Assembly: GCF_022376295.1 (NCBI RefSeq)
Contig: NZ_CP060140.1
Location: 4,654,356-4,718,355, forward strand
Source of the DNA: Nodularia sphaerocarpa UHCC 0038
GTDB lineage: Bacteria; Cyanobacteriota; Cyanobacteriia; Cyanobacteriales; Nostocaceae
DNA: 64,000 bases
Direction of reading: 5' to 3'
Shown here piece after piece: positions 1 through 7,430 of the stretch. The position numbers were made by a program, and so were the translations under genes. Each line of letters begins with the position of its first letter. The stretch's first letter is position 1. A model generated the notes under the pieces. That model had not been told where the DNA came from, made no database searches, and saw only the letters and a list, made by a program, of their open reading frames with translations.

Positions 1-57
1 CATGATCAGGAAGATGGCGTACAGTGCTATCCCGGCTGCAATGTAGACCCATTTCAT
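1..57 (-). CDS. Mrp antiporter subunit, MrpB-like (5' end only)
   Basis: Only the first 19 codons lie in the window. They encode a hydrophobic N terminus (MKWVYIAAGIALYAIF) typical of a small membrane subunit. The ATG overlaps the TGA of the preceding DUF4040 gene (ATGA), the same coupling used throughout this operon. In cyanobacterial mrp operons the subunit after the short MrpA/DUF4040 protein is the MrpB-like one. The assignment rests on that position, because the fragment is too short to identify by sequence. Confidence 0.55.
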   Translation of the reverse strand, partial: MKWVYIAAGIALYAIFLIM

Positions 58-668
58 AGATGTTTCTCCTCTGACTCTGGTGTATTTACGTATGTTAATA
101 TTGTTTGTGGTAATAAAAGGTCGGTTTGCATGATGTCATAAATGCGTCGAACTCTGGTGGCGGTGTGATAGAGTTGCTTTTCCTCTTCACTGGCTGGGAG
201 GTCTTGAACATCGTCTTGGGATGGCGATCGCCTGACACAAGTTGCATGGACTTCTTTATCCATCAGCGCCCGGTGCAAAGCCTGCGTATTGGTGTAAGGG
301 ATTAACTCCAGACGCATATAGTATTTGCCAAAAATTTTGCGGAAGTTAGCCATCAGTTGCTCAAAATAGCCTAGAGAATTGTCATTTGCCTGGCTCAAGT
401 CCTCTTGAAGCACACCCAGACGCATGACTAGGGAAGAACGGACGGCGATCGCATACAGCGTAATCCCCAGCAAAGTCCCCATTAATGCTTGGGTCAAAGC
501 CACATCCGCCGCCCCTAAAACGGCAAATACCAATGCCGCCACAGCGCCCAGTATTCCCTGAATTACCAGGGCATTGTATGGATTGACCTGAAGTACCAAC
601 ATCAACGCGGATAACGGCAGCAAGGCGGTGATTATATACACATAACTATTATCATTCATGGCGATCAT
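54..668 (-). CDS. DUF4040-domain protein, short MrpA/MbhD-like subunit
   Basis: A membrane protein of about 204 residues from MIAMNDNSYVYI (or 201 from the ATG at 659). Three hydrophobic segments fill roughly residues 10-90, with the DUF4040/MbhD-type stretch around GAADVALTQALMG. A hydrophilic tail of about 110 residues follows. In other bacteria this module is the C-terminal part of the large MrpA subunit, which helps form the ion path of the multi-subunit Na+/H+ antiporter. Here it is a separate gene. Its start overlaps the end of mrpG by 8-17 bp. A longer reading frame up to 758 runs inside mrpG and lacks membrane-protein character there, so I rejected it as the start. Family clear, exact start uncertain. 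Confidence 0.8.
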   Translation of the reverse strand: MIAMNDNSYVYIITALLPLSALMLVLQVNPYNALVIQGILGAVAALVFAVLGAADVALTQALMGTLLGITLYAIAVRSSLVMRLGVLQEDLSQANDNSLGYFEQLMANFRKIFGKYYMRLELIPYTNTQALHRALMDKEVHATCVRRSPSQDDVQDLPASEEEKQLYHTATRVRRIYDIMQTDLLLPQTILTYVNTPESEEKHL

Positions 669-930
669 TGGGACTAGAACAATATGCCAACACATAACCC
701 AGCACTGTATTCCAGATTGCCAAGGAGATGATGCCGAGAACGAGCAACGGCCATTCACTGGGGATCTTCAGGAGTAACCCGATAACGATACTCATGGAAC
801 CGAGGGTATCTGCAACTGAAAGACTATGCAGCTTGAATAATACCGAGCGATTACCGAGGAGGGGAAAAGTTCCCCAAAACCAGAAGAAGATTCCTAAGCA
901 TAAGCAGCTATAACTCAACAAGTCAATCAT
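652..930 (-). CDS. mrpG: Na+/H+ antiporter subunit G (MnhG/MrpG)
   Basis: 92 residues with three predicted membrane spans and the family's typical early segment (residues ~10-45, GIFFWFWGTFPLLGNR then KLHSLSVADTLGS). MrpG is a small accessory subunit required for assembly of the Mrp complex in the cytoplasmic membrane. The ATG overlaps the stop of mrpF (ATGA). The length fits the family (about 90-120 residues). Confidence 0.88.
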   Translation of the reverse strand: MIDLLSYSCLCLGIFFWFWGTFPLLGNRSVLFKLHSLSVADTLGSMSIVIGLLLKIPSEWPLLVLGIISLAIWNTVLGYVLAYCSSPNDRHE

Positions 931-1178
931 AAATTACTCATGCGTTTAAGTAGATGTGCCAACAACATTAATCCAGCATTACCCACACTGAGAATAATTA
1001 CCCCCACAACACCAATCATCCAATCATCCCGTAACACGGATACCATCAAGATCATAATTGATGTTTTGGTGGCAATACTGGCAAATGCCAACATTTTTTG
1101 CCAAATATCATCATCTTGCCAAGCTTCATACATGGGTATGAGCAGTGCTAGAATCATTGCAAACAATACCAGATTCAC
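927..1178 (-). CDS. mrpF: Na+/H+ antiporter subunit F (MnhF/MrpF)
   Basis: 83 residues with three hydrophobic helices. The helix around residues 35-50 (SIATKTSIMILMVSVL) and the C-terminal AGLMLLAHLLKR match the MrpF/PhaF pattern. It starts at a GTG that overlaps the mrpE stop (GTGA) and ends overlapping the mrpG start, so translation is coupled on both sides. It acts as a membrane subunit of the Mrp antiporter. No ATG is available upstream in frame. Confidence 0.85.
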   Translation of the reverse strand: MNLVLFAMILALLIPMYEAWQDDDIWQKMLAFASIATKTSIMILMVSVLRDDWMIGVVGVIILSVGNAGLMLLAHLLKRMSNL

Positions 1179-1567
1179 GCTTTTTTCCTCCTCCGTGTCA
1201 CCCGGTGTACTTCGTACAAACCCTGTTCGTGGTATTTCAAAACAATGGTCTTGGGCGTAAAGGTAATCAAGAATATATCCAGGAATATCAGCCCTGGCGT
1301 GCGTTGAGGTTTAACTCGTTCCATGATTACATCTTCGTGTTTATGGGGACGGAAAATGATTTCAAATGCCTCAATATACGCCTGGGGAATGGCAACTATC
1401 ACCTCACCCAGCACACGTAACCAATCCCTTAAGGCTTCCGGGACTTTTTGACGACCGGGTAATAGAAGTGCGACGCTGACACCAATAATGATATTAGCCA
1501 GACTCACATCAGAGGTGAGCAAAAACCAAATAGTCAGTCGTAATATCAGATTCAGATGTCCAATCAT
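1175..1567 (-). CDS. mrpE: Na+/H+ antiporter subunit E (MnhE/MrpE)
   Basis: 130 residues. Two hydrophobic N-terminal segments (LILRLTIWFLLTSDVSLANIII) are followed by the typical amphipathic region and the TPGLIFLDIFLITFTPKT segment that aligns with the conserved TPGT/S stretch of MnhE. The basic C terminus (VTRRRKKA) should be cytoplasmic. MrpE is a non-transporting subunit needed for complex activity. The ATG overlaps the mrpD stop by 4 bp. Confidence 0.87.
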   Translation of the reverse strand: MIGHLNLILRLTIWFLLTSDVSLANIIIGVSVALLLPGRQKVPEALRDWLRVLGEVIVAIPQAYIEAFEIIFRPHKHEDVIMERVKPQRTPGLIFLDIFLITFTPKTIVLKYHEQGLYEVHRVTRRRKKA

Positions 1568-2991
1568 GCTAATACCATCCCTAAGAGCAAAAGCAACATC
1601 AAACTCATCACCCCAATCAGATGCTCAAATTGCTCAAGTACACGGGGTAAATTGATCACTAACCGTTGAAAAATTAAAAAATGCGTCAACCAGCCAAAGC
1701 CAATAATGGCCAGTGCTTTCGTGATATTTGCCACAGTATACGCCTCGTAGTAAAGGCAACTTGAAATAATCAGCGCACTGAGTAATAGTATGATTGGTAG
1801 CCAAAAACCCGGTTTGACATCCTTGCCTTTTCCGTGGGGCAGAAAGATGAATTTGGCATAGACGATTGCGGTTCCTACCGCCCCAATATTCATGAAAATA
1901 ACTTGCCAAGGAAGTACATTTTTCAGCGTCAACATCTTCGCCCCAAAGCCAACTAGCAAGGGAAAACCCGATATTGAAAGACTACCCATGACAAGGGCAA
2001 TCCACAGCGCATGATTTATCGGCTGATTTTGCAGTTCTTTGAAGTTTCGGCTGGGTAAGTTACCTGCAATCAGGAAAAGCGTTGATTTTGCCAGTCCGTG
2101 TCCCAAGGCATAAAAACCTGCTACCCCCGGTGCAACGAGAAGCCAGCCTAGCTGAGAAATACTACTCAAGGCCAGCAAACGCTTCGTATCCTTTTCAAAT
2201 AAGGCATAAAATACGCCCAGAAACGCTGTGGCGACTCCAAATATCCTGATGATGGGATCAACCTCCGGCACAAGCAAAGCACAGCGTACCAAGGGAAATA
2301 CACCAGTTTTGACAACAATACCGGATAGTAAGGCGGAGACTGGCGTTTCTGATTCGGAGTGTGTCAAGGGTAGCCACAACCCTGATACAAAGATTCCCCC
2401 TTTTGTCAAGAGTCCGACAAATATTAAGGCGATCGCCTCCTTCGGTGCATTAGCCAAACCTGTAAAAGCAAAAGAACGATTTTCCTGATAAACCAACACC
2501 GCCCCCACCAGATAAAACAGCATTGCCGTGTTACTGACGAACATATAACGCAAGGCCACCCAAATCGACCGATTGGTTCGGGAATAGGCAATCAAGAGAA
2601 ACGCCGCAATCCCAATTACCTCTAACGCCACATATAAACTGATGAAATCCGCAGAGGCAAAAGCGGCATTGACGCTGCCATGCAAAATAATAATTTGTGT
2701 ATAAAAGAAAGCGGTCTTATCAGTGCGCCAACAGTAGAGGATGACCGCAGCCGTTATCAGCGCATTTGTCAATATAAAGTAGCCACTCAATTGATCAACT
2801 ACTAAGGTGACACCGAAATTATCCAGTAAATTTAGTGTCAACGGCGACTGAGTGAAAAATAGCGACAACGCATATCCAGCCGAAACCACAGCTACACTCA
2901 GGGCGAGGTATCGATCAATTTTGGGAAGCAGATAAATAACGAATCCCAAAAACAACGGTAATGCGATCCATGCAATAGTAATGTTATTCAT
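1564..2991 (-). CDS. mrpD: Na+/H+ antiporter subunit D (MrpD, NuoL/M/N-like proton channel)
   Basis: 475 residues with about 14 membrane helices. It belongs to the proton-conducting antiporter-like family shared with complex I. Recognisable parts are the conserved Glu-bearing helix (ISLYVALEVIGIAAFLLIAY, ~117-136), the Lys/His helices around LTKGGIFVSGLWLPLTHSESETPVSALLSGIVVKTG (family motif of charged residues inside the membrane) and KRLLALSSISQLGWLL. This subunit should carry ions across the plasma membrane in exchange for H+. The ATG overlaps the mrpC stop and the end overlaps mrpE. Some cyanobacteria have two D paralogues. Only one is present here. Confidence 0.92.
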   Translation of the reverse strand: MNNITIAWIALPLFLGFVIYLLPKIDRYLALSVAVVSAGYALSLFFTQSPLTLNLLDNFGVTLVVDQLSGYFILTNALITAAVILYCWRTDKTAFFYTQIIILHGSVNAAFASADFISLYVALEVIGIAAFLLIAYSRTNRSIWVALRYMFVSNTAMLFYLVGAVLVYQENRSFAFTGLANAPKEAIALIFVGLLTKGGIFVSGLWLPLTHSESETPVSALLSGIVVKTGVFPLVRCALLVPEVDPIIRIFGVATAFLGVFYALFEKDTKRLLALSSISQLGWLLVAPGVAGFYALGHGLAKSTLFLIAGNLPSRNFKELQNQPINHALWIALVMGSLSISGFPLLVGFGAKMLTLKNVLPWQVIFMNIGAVGTAIVYAKFIFLPHGKGKDVKPGFWLPIILLLSALIISSCLYYEAYTVANITKALAIIGFGWLTHFLIFQRLVINLPRVLEQFEHLIGVMSLMLLLLLGMVLA

Positions 2992-3323
2992 GGCGTGTTA
3001 TTTTTCTCAATCTCGTTGCTTTCCAAAGTCGGATTATCCCGTGCTAGCTTCATGACACCAACTAGCATTAAAGCCTGAATCGAAAATCCGATCACAATTG
3101 CCGTCAATATCACCGCTTGGGGAACCGGATCAGCATAAGCGCGATTTTCTCCGTTGACGACAATGGGAGTAAAAAAGCCATTTCGTGATGAAATCAGCAC
3201 GTAATAGGCGATCACCCCGGTACTCATCACATCCATTGAGATGATCTTCATCACCAGGTTTTTTTTCAGAATAATGCCAAAAAATCCGCACAATATTGTT
3301 GCGAATATGTATGCTTCTAACAC
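2988..3323 (-). CDS. mrpC: Na+/H+ antiporter subunit C (MrpC, NuoK-like)
   Basis: 111 residues, three helices, NuoK-like. The Asp/Glu-poor first helix is followed by KIISMDVMSTGVIAYYVLISS and then DPVPQAVILTAIVIGFSIQALMLV, where the DPxPQAxxLTAIVI stretch is the clearest MrpC/MnhC signature. It starts at GTG; I see no Shine-Dalgarno box and no better start. It is the first gene of the mrp transcript C-D-E-F-G-A'-B', all overlapping by 4 to 17 bp. A 124-bp repeat element lies directly upstream, between this gene and the NhaS3-like antiporter. Confidence 0.9.
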   Translation of the reverse strand: MLEAYIFATILCGFFGIILKKNLVMKIISMDVMSTGVIAYYVLISSRNGFFTPIVVNGENRAYADPVPQAVILTAIVIGFSIQALMLVGVMKLARDNPTLESNEIEKNNTP

Positions 3324-3358
3324 GGAAATTGCCTATTGGGTAGTGGGATAAAATTAGC

Positions 3359-3482
3359 GGCGTTGCTGAATTAAAATATGAATTTTTCGGGCTACGCCCC
3401 GCCGCGCTAACACGCATTGGCGCAAAGGCGCAAAGAAGAAGAAAGGTATTTCTGGCATTTCATACTCTGATTCAGCAACGCC
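3359..3482. mobile_element. MITE-like element, family A, copy 1
   Basis: Inverted ends: GGCGTTGCTGAA at 3359-3370 and its reverse complement TTCAGCAACGCC at 3471-3482. Just inside each end lies an ATATGAA-type motif (ATATGAAT on the left, TTCATACT on the right). The centre has no coding sense. The same ends occur at 16522-16649 and 53713-53823. It fills the gap between the NhaS3-like antiporter gene and mrpC. No transposase; probably mobilised in trans. Confidence 0.65.
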
Positions 3483-3489
3483 AAATTAG

Positions 3490-4878
3490 TTAGCCTATTA
3501 AATTGGGTTTGTCTAAAGATTCTTTTTCTGCTGGCGATTGTTTAAATGCAAACCGCAATAAAGGCGGTGCTAAGAAGGTTGTCAAAATCACCATAATAAT
3601 GATCGCCGCTTGTAATGGTTTATCAAGAGTACCACTAGCTGCTCCAATTCCTGCAAACACTAAGCCAACTTCACCACGGGGAATCATCCCTGCACCAACC
3701 GCTAAACGGTTAATTTTAACTGAGCCGAAAACTGCCCAACCTGTGACAATTTTGCCGATAATCGCTACAACAATTAAAAAGGTAGCAATAATTAATCCTT
3801 CGCGATTTTCTAGAACGAAAGGATTCAGAACACCTAAATCAACTTTCGCGCCCACTGTCACAAAGAAAACTGGAACTAAAATGTCAGCGATGGGTTTAAC
3901 CTGCTCATCTAGTTCTTTGCGTTTATCGGTTTCATCCAAAACCAAACCAGCCGCAAATGCGCCTAAGATAGCTTCTAAATGAATGGCATTACCCAAAAAT
4001 GCCATGAAAAAGGCAAAGATTAAAGCCGGGATAATTAAGTTTCCTCGTGTTTGCAATTTATTAGCAATGGCGACAAAAGTCTGATTGAAATATTTGCCTA
4101 ATAAAATCGCCCCAACGAGAAAGACTGTAGCACTAACAATCAGATAAATTACGTTTAAAATATCAACTTCACCAGTTTTAGCCAAACTCGCAACTACTGC
4201 CAATACAATGATGCCTAAAATGTCATCAATGACTGCTGCACCGACAATAATTTGACCTTCACGAGATTTTAACTGCCCAATTTCTGACAAAACTTTGGAG
4301 GTAATACCAATACTAGTAGCTGTCAGTGCCGCACCAGCAAAAATTGCCGGAATGACTGGGACATGAAAGAGCAACATCAATCCTGTAGTACCAGCCGCAA
4401 AAGGAACAGCTACCCCCACACAAGCGACAACTACCGCTTGATAACCGACTTTCTGCAATTCTTTTAAGTCTGATTCTAGCCCAATTTCAAATAACAGAAT
4501 AATTACACCTAGTTCGGCGAGAACGGAAATGATTTCACTCTGGCTTTGAAAAATTGATATGACTGCTTCGGGACTGATTTCGTTAATAAATTGCAAGATA
4601 GTCATAATGGTGGAGTCTGAAGCTGCTGCACCACTGTCAGGAAACACCACCAAGTTTAGTGCTGAAGCACCTACGATTACCCCACCCAGTAACTCACCTA
4701 AGACGGGAGGTAAGTCGATCATTTTAGACAATTCACCGCCAATTTTACTGGCTAGATAAATGACTATTAAACTGAGTAATACACCAGCTAAGACTATGGG
4801 GGCATTTTCGGCTTCGTTTGTGGTTGCCAGTAAAGAATTTTGCGAGACTATGTTAACTATTGATTCTGAAAAAATCAT
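3490..4878 (-). CDS. nhaS3: Cation:proton antiporter of the CPA2 family, NhaS3/NapA-like
   Basis: 462 residues and about 12-13 membrane helices. The Asp pair in VIDDILG (Asp218-Asp219) matches the ion-binding motif of electrogenic CPA2 antiporters. PPVLGELLGGVIVG (~57-70) and PRGEVGLVFAGIG (~398-410) are family motifs. No TrkA-N or USP domain follows, so it is the short Na+/H+ type rather than a Kef channel. NhaS3 is the essential Na+/H+ antiporter of Synechocystis thylakoids; transferring that location here is inference. It lies downstream of bicA and upstream of mrpC on the same strand, which fits sodium recycling for bicarbonate uptake. Confidence 0.85.
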   Translation of the reverse strand: MIFSESIVNIVSQNSLLATTNEAENAPIVLAGVLLSLIVIYLASKIGGELSKMIDLPPVLGELLGGVIVGASALNLVVFPDSGAAASDSTIMTILQFINEISPEAVISIFQSQSEIISVLAELGVIILLFEIGLESDLKELQKVGYQAVVVACVGVAVPFAAGTTGLMLLFHVPVIPAIFAGAALTATSIGITSKVLSEIGQLKSREGQIIVGAAVIDDILGIIVLAVVASLAKTGEVDILNVIYLIVSATVFLVGAILLGKYFNQTFVAIANKLQTRGNLIIPALIFAFFMAFLGNAIHLEAILGAFAAGLVLDETDKRKELDEQVKPIADILVPVFFVTVGAKVDLGVLNPFVLENREGLIIATFLIVVAIIGKIVTGWAVFGSVKINRLAVGAGMIPRGEVGLVFAGIGAASGTLDKPLQAAIIIMVILTTFLAPPLLRFAFKQSPAEKESLDKPNLIG

Positions 4879-4960
4879 GTTTTCTGTCTGTTAGGTTGAT
4901 TAATTTTGCAGTTAGATCAATATGAGGAACGAACCGCATGGGCGCTAGCCTCTTTCTTTA

Positions 4961-5108
4961 GGCTACCGTGTACACACATCTTGGCAATCAAGCACGGACT
5001 CTGAATTTACCCCCCTTAATCCCCCCTTGCACTACGCCGAAGGCGCATCCCCGAAGGGGTTTAGGGGGAGTTAGAGGGAATCAGAAGACTTGTGTGTACA
5101 CCGTAGCC
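4961..5108. mobile_element. MITE-like element, family B, copy 1
   Basis: 148 bp bounded by an 18-bp inverted repeat with one mismatch: GGCTACCGTGTACACACA at 4961-4978, and at 5091-5108 the complement of GGCTACGGTGTACACACA. The interior holds a C-run block (CCCCCCTTAATCCCCCCTTG) and a GC-rich stretch. A second copy with the same core ends is at 18694-18915, where the GC-rich inner block is in the opposite orientation. It separates bicA from nhaS3. No coding capacity. Confidence 0.65.
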
Positions 5109-5141
5109 CTTTGGGAGAAGCACGCAAAGTACACAAAGAAT

Positions 5142-5188
5142 AAAAGAAGAAAGAAGAAGGAGGGAAAGAAAGAAGGAAAGAAAGAAGG
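5142..5188. repeat. 47-bp uninterrupted polypurine tract
   Basis: Every base from 5142 to 5188 on the plus strand is A or G. The tract contains two direct 12-bp units (GAAAGAAAGAAG). It begins 17 bp after the bicA stop codon, so in a bicA transcript it would be a pyrimidine run in the 3' untranslated part. Such tracts can form triplex DNA or slip during replication. Whether this one does is unknown. Confidence 0.7.
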
Positions 5189-5205
5189 TATTGTTATGGT
5201 AGTAA

Positions 5206-6933
5206 TTAACTTTGATATCCGTAGGTATCAGGATCACTGGCTGTGGAGCCATATTCACTAGTAGCAGAAAGATTTGCACTGAGGGACGCAGGATTAACTA
5301 AAGTTAAAGCTTGTTTAAGTGCTTCTGAACGATTCACAAAGAAATGATGTGAAGGTACAAATCTTTCAATGCCAAATTTGTCTAAGCGCCGTTTAATTTT
5401 GCCGGATGCACCGACAATTAATACATGACGACCTTGTTCACTAGCATCTTTGATGGCGTTTTCAATTGCTAAGGATGCAGTCACGCCTAACATGGGGACA
5501 TCGCTTAAATCAACTATTAGCACATCAGAGTCTACCATTGCTGAATGTTCACGAGCGATCGCCTTGGAAACTCCAAAGATCATCGGTCCACTCAAGTAGA
5601 ATAATAGAACACGTCCATTAGCTTGATCAAGTAATTGCTTCTCTTCATCATTCAAAACAATGGCATCATCCGCATCGGTAATGGTCTTCACATCCTGAGA
5701 TTGTAACTGAGAAAGACGTTCAATAGTTAAGATATTGGCAATGAAAACTCCCACGCCCACAGCCACAATCAAGTCAACAAATACGGTTAAGAACATCACA
5801 CCGTACATAATCAACGCACCTTTCAGGGATACTTTATGAGCGCGTTGCAAAAAGCTCCAGTCGAGAATATCAATCCCCACTTTTAAAGCAATACCCGCCA
5901 ATACTGCCATTGGTATAGGTTGAGTTAAACCAGCCGCCCACAACACTACAACCAATAAAATTAAAGCACGAGTCAAACCAGATACAGCCGTTCTCGCACC
6001 AGTCTGGATGTTAACTACCGTTCCCATCGTTGCACCAGCACCAGGAAGTCCACCACATAAACCAGAGATTAAGTTACCGATACCTTGACCAATTAATTCT
6101 TTATCAGACTTGTGTTCTGTGCGAGTCAAACTATCTGCAATTACTGCCGTTAACAAGGTATCAATACAACCCAACATCCCCAACATTGCCCCATCAACAA
6201 GCATCACCATGATTTGAGATGTCTCAAAGGTAGGTATTTGCAATGTTGGCAGTCCCATTGGGATTACGCCAATTCGTCTGATTTCAGCATCTTTGAAAAC
6301 TACCAGAGAAACTATTGTTACTAATACTAATGCCACTAACTGTGGTGGTACAACGCGCTTGAGTTTAGATGGCATTAAGAAAATAATTGCCAAAGTCATT
6401 GCTCCCAAAGCTGTTTCCACAGGATTAATCTTTGTGAACAGATCGGGTAAATTTTGCACCAATCCTAGTACGCCACCTTTAGGATTGGTTTGACCCAGAA
6501 AAGGACCAATTTGCAGCAGAATTAGGATGACTCCAATGCCAGACATGAAACCAGAAATTACGCTGTAGGGCATGAGGGTAATATATTTACCCAGCTTGAA
6601 TACTCCCAACAAAATTTGAAATATTCCGGCTAGCATCACTACTGTAAATGCCATTGCCATGCCGTTTTCTGGATTTTTGGCGATCATGGAACTGATCACA
6701 GCAGTCATGACTACGGTCATTGGCCCGGTAGGTTCAGAAATCAGGGTTGGTGTCCCACCAAATAGGGCGGCGAAAAAGCCGACGCAAACTGCACCATAAA
6801 GACCAGCTACAGGGCCAGCACCGGAGGCGACACCAAATGCCAAGGCTAGAGGTAAGGAAACGATCGCCGCAGTCAGACCACCGAATAAATCGCCTTGTAA
6901 GTTTCTAAAATGGATCGTATTAGTTAATTTCAT
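5206..6933 (-). CDS. bicA: SulP-family Na+-dependent bicarbonate transporter BicA
   Basis: 575 residues. An N-terminal SulP transporter core of about 14 helices begins at KIHF/TIHFRNLQGDLFGGL. It carries EPTGPMTVVMTAVI and GLPGAGATMGTVVNI, which match BicA of Synechococcus PCC 7002 as I remember it. A C-terminal STAS domain (~430-540; SDVPMLGVTASLAIENAI) follows. BicA imports HCO3- with Na+ across the plasma membrane for the CO2-concentrating mechanism. A longer frame from a TTG at 6954 exists, but the ATG at 6933 aligns with the BicA N terminus. It is followed on the same strand by the NhaS3-like antiporter and the Mrp operon, which would export the sodium brought in. Confidence 0.9.
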   Translation of the reverse strand: MKLTNTIHFRNLQGDLFGGLTAAIVSLPLALAFGVASGAGPVAGLYGAVCVGFFAALFGGTPTLISEPTGPMTVVMTAVISSMIAKNPENGMAMAFTVVMLAGIFQILLGVFKLGKYITLMPYSVISGFMSGIGVILILLQIGPFLGQTNPKGGVLGLVQNLPDLFTKINPVETALGAMTLAIIFLMPSKLKRVVPPQLVALVLVTIVSLVVFKDAEIRRIGVIPMGLPTLQIPTFETSQIMVMLVDGAMLGMLGCIDTLLTAVIADSLTRTEHKSDKELIGQGIGNLISGLCGGLPGAGATMGTVVNIQTGARTAVSGLTRALILLVVVLWAAGLTQPIPMAVLAGIALKVGIDILDWSFLQRAHKVSLKGALIMYGVMFLTVFVDLIVAVGVGVFIANILTIERLSQLQSQDVKTITDADDAIVLNDEEKQLLDQANGRVLLFYLSGPMIFGVSKAIAREHSAMVDSDVLIVDLSDVPMLGVTASLAIENAIKDASEQGRHVLIVGASGKIKRRLDKFGIERFVPSHHFFVNRSEALKQALTLVNPASLSANLSATSEYGSTASDPDTYGYQS

Positions 6934-7430
6934 ACTGGGTTTATGGTGAGACAATTACTAAAATTTGGTTTTGTAAAAATTGCCAGCTACTTTGAGAATT
7001 TTTCATGTTTGATGAACATAAAATAATCAGCAAAGAAAAGTTCAATTCTTTGCAAAGCAGCAGTCTAAAGTGGTTTTATACATGGTGATTCGCTGAATAG
7101 GAATCCCTAATGAGATGGCTTAGGTAAAAGACAGATAAAAATTTTGACCAAAAAAAACTGAGATAAATTGTCAGTCTTATTGATCGCAAATTTTCATGGG
7201 GTTAAAGACAGTTTACAGCCTTATAGGCAAAGATAATTCATTTACTCACTTTAATATAAAAGAAATATTAAATTGCTTTCATAGACAAAAGGCTATGGGT
7301 GTTAAATAAATTTAATATTAATAATTTATTTAATAAGTTTCAATTATATTTAAATTTCATTTAAAGATTTTTTGGTGAAAATATGCAAACAAATGGTAAA
7401 ATGCACCCAAATAATTAATCATCAGGTCAA
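6934..7430. other. AT-rich intergenic region upstream of bicA
   Basis: About 500 bp, very AT-rich, containing no plausible gene. bicA is transcribed away from it, so its promoter should lie here. I could not pick out a convincing -10/-35 pair or an NtcA-like or CcmR-like operator by eye. The part near 7300-7370 (runs of TTTAATATTAATAATTTATTTAATAAG) could also hold the 3' end of the pentapeptide gene's transcript. Confidence 0.4.

Noticed and set aside
54..758. Longer N terminus for the DUF4040 subunit
   Set aside because: The extra 30 codons overlap mrpG in another frame and read as non-membrane sequence; the coupled start near 659-668 is better.
4968..5261. 97-codon frame across MITE B copy 1 and the purine tract
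   Set aside because: Low-complexity KKEGKKEG translation and repeat-derived start. No protein character.
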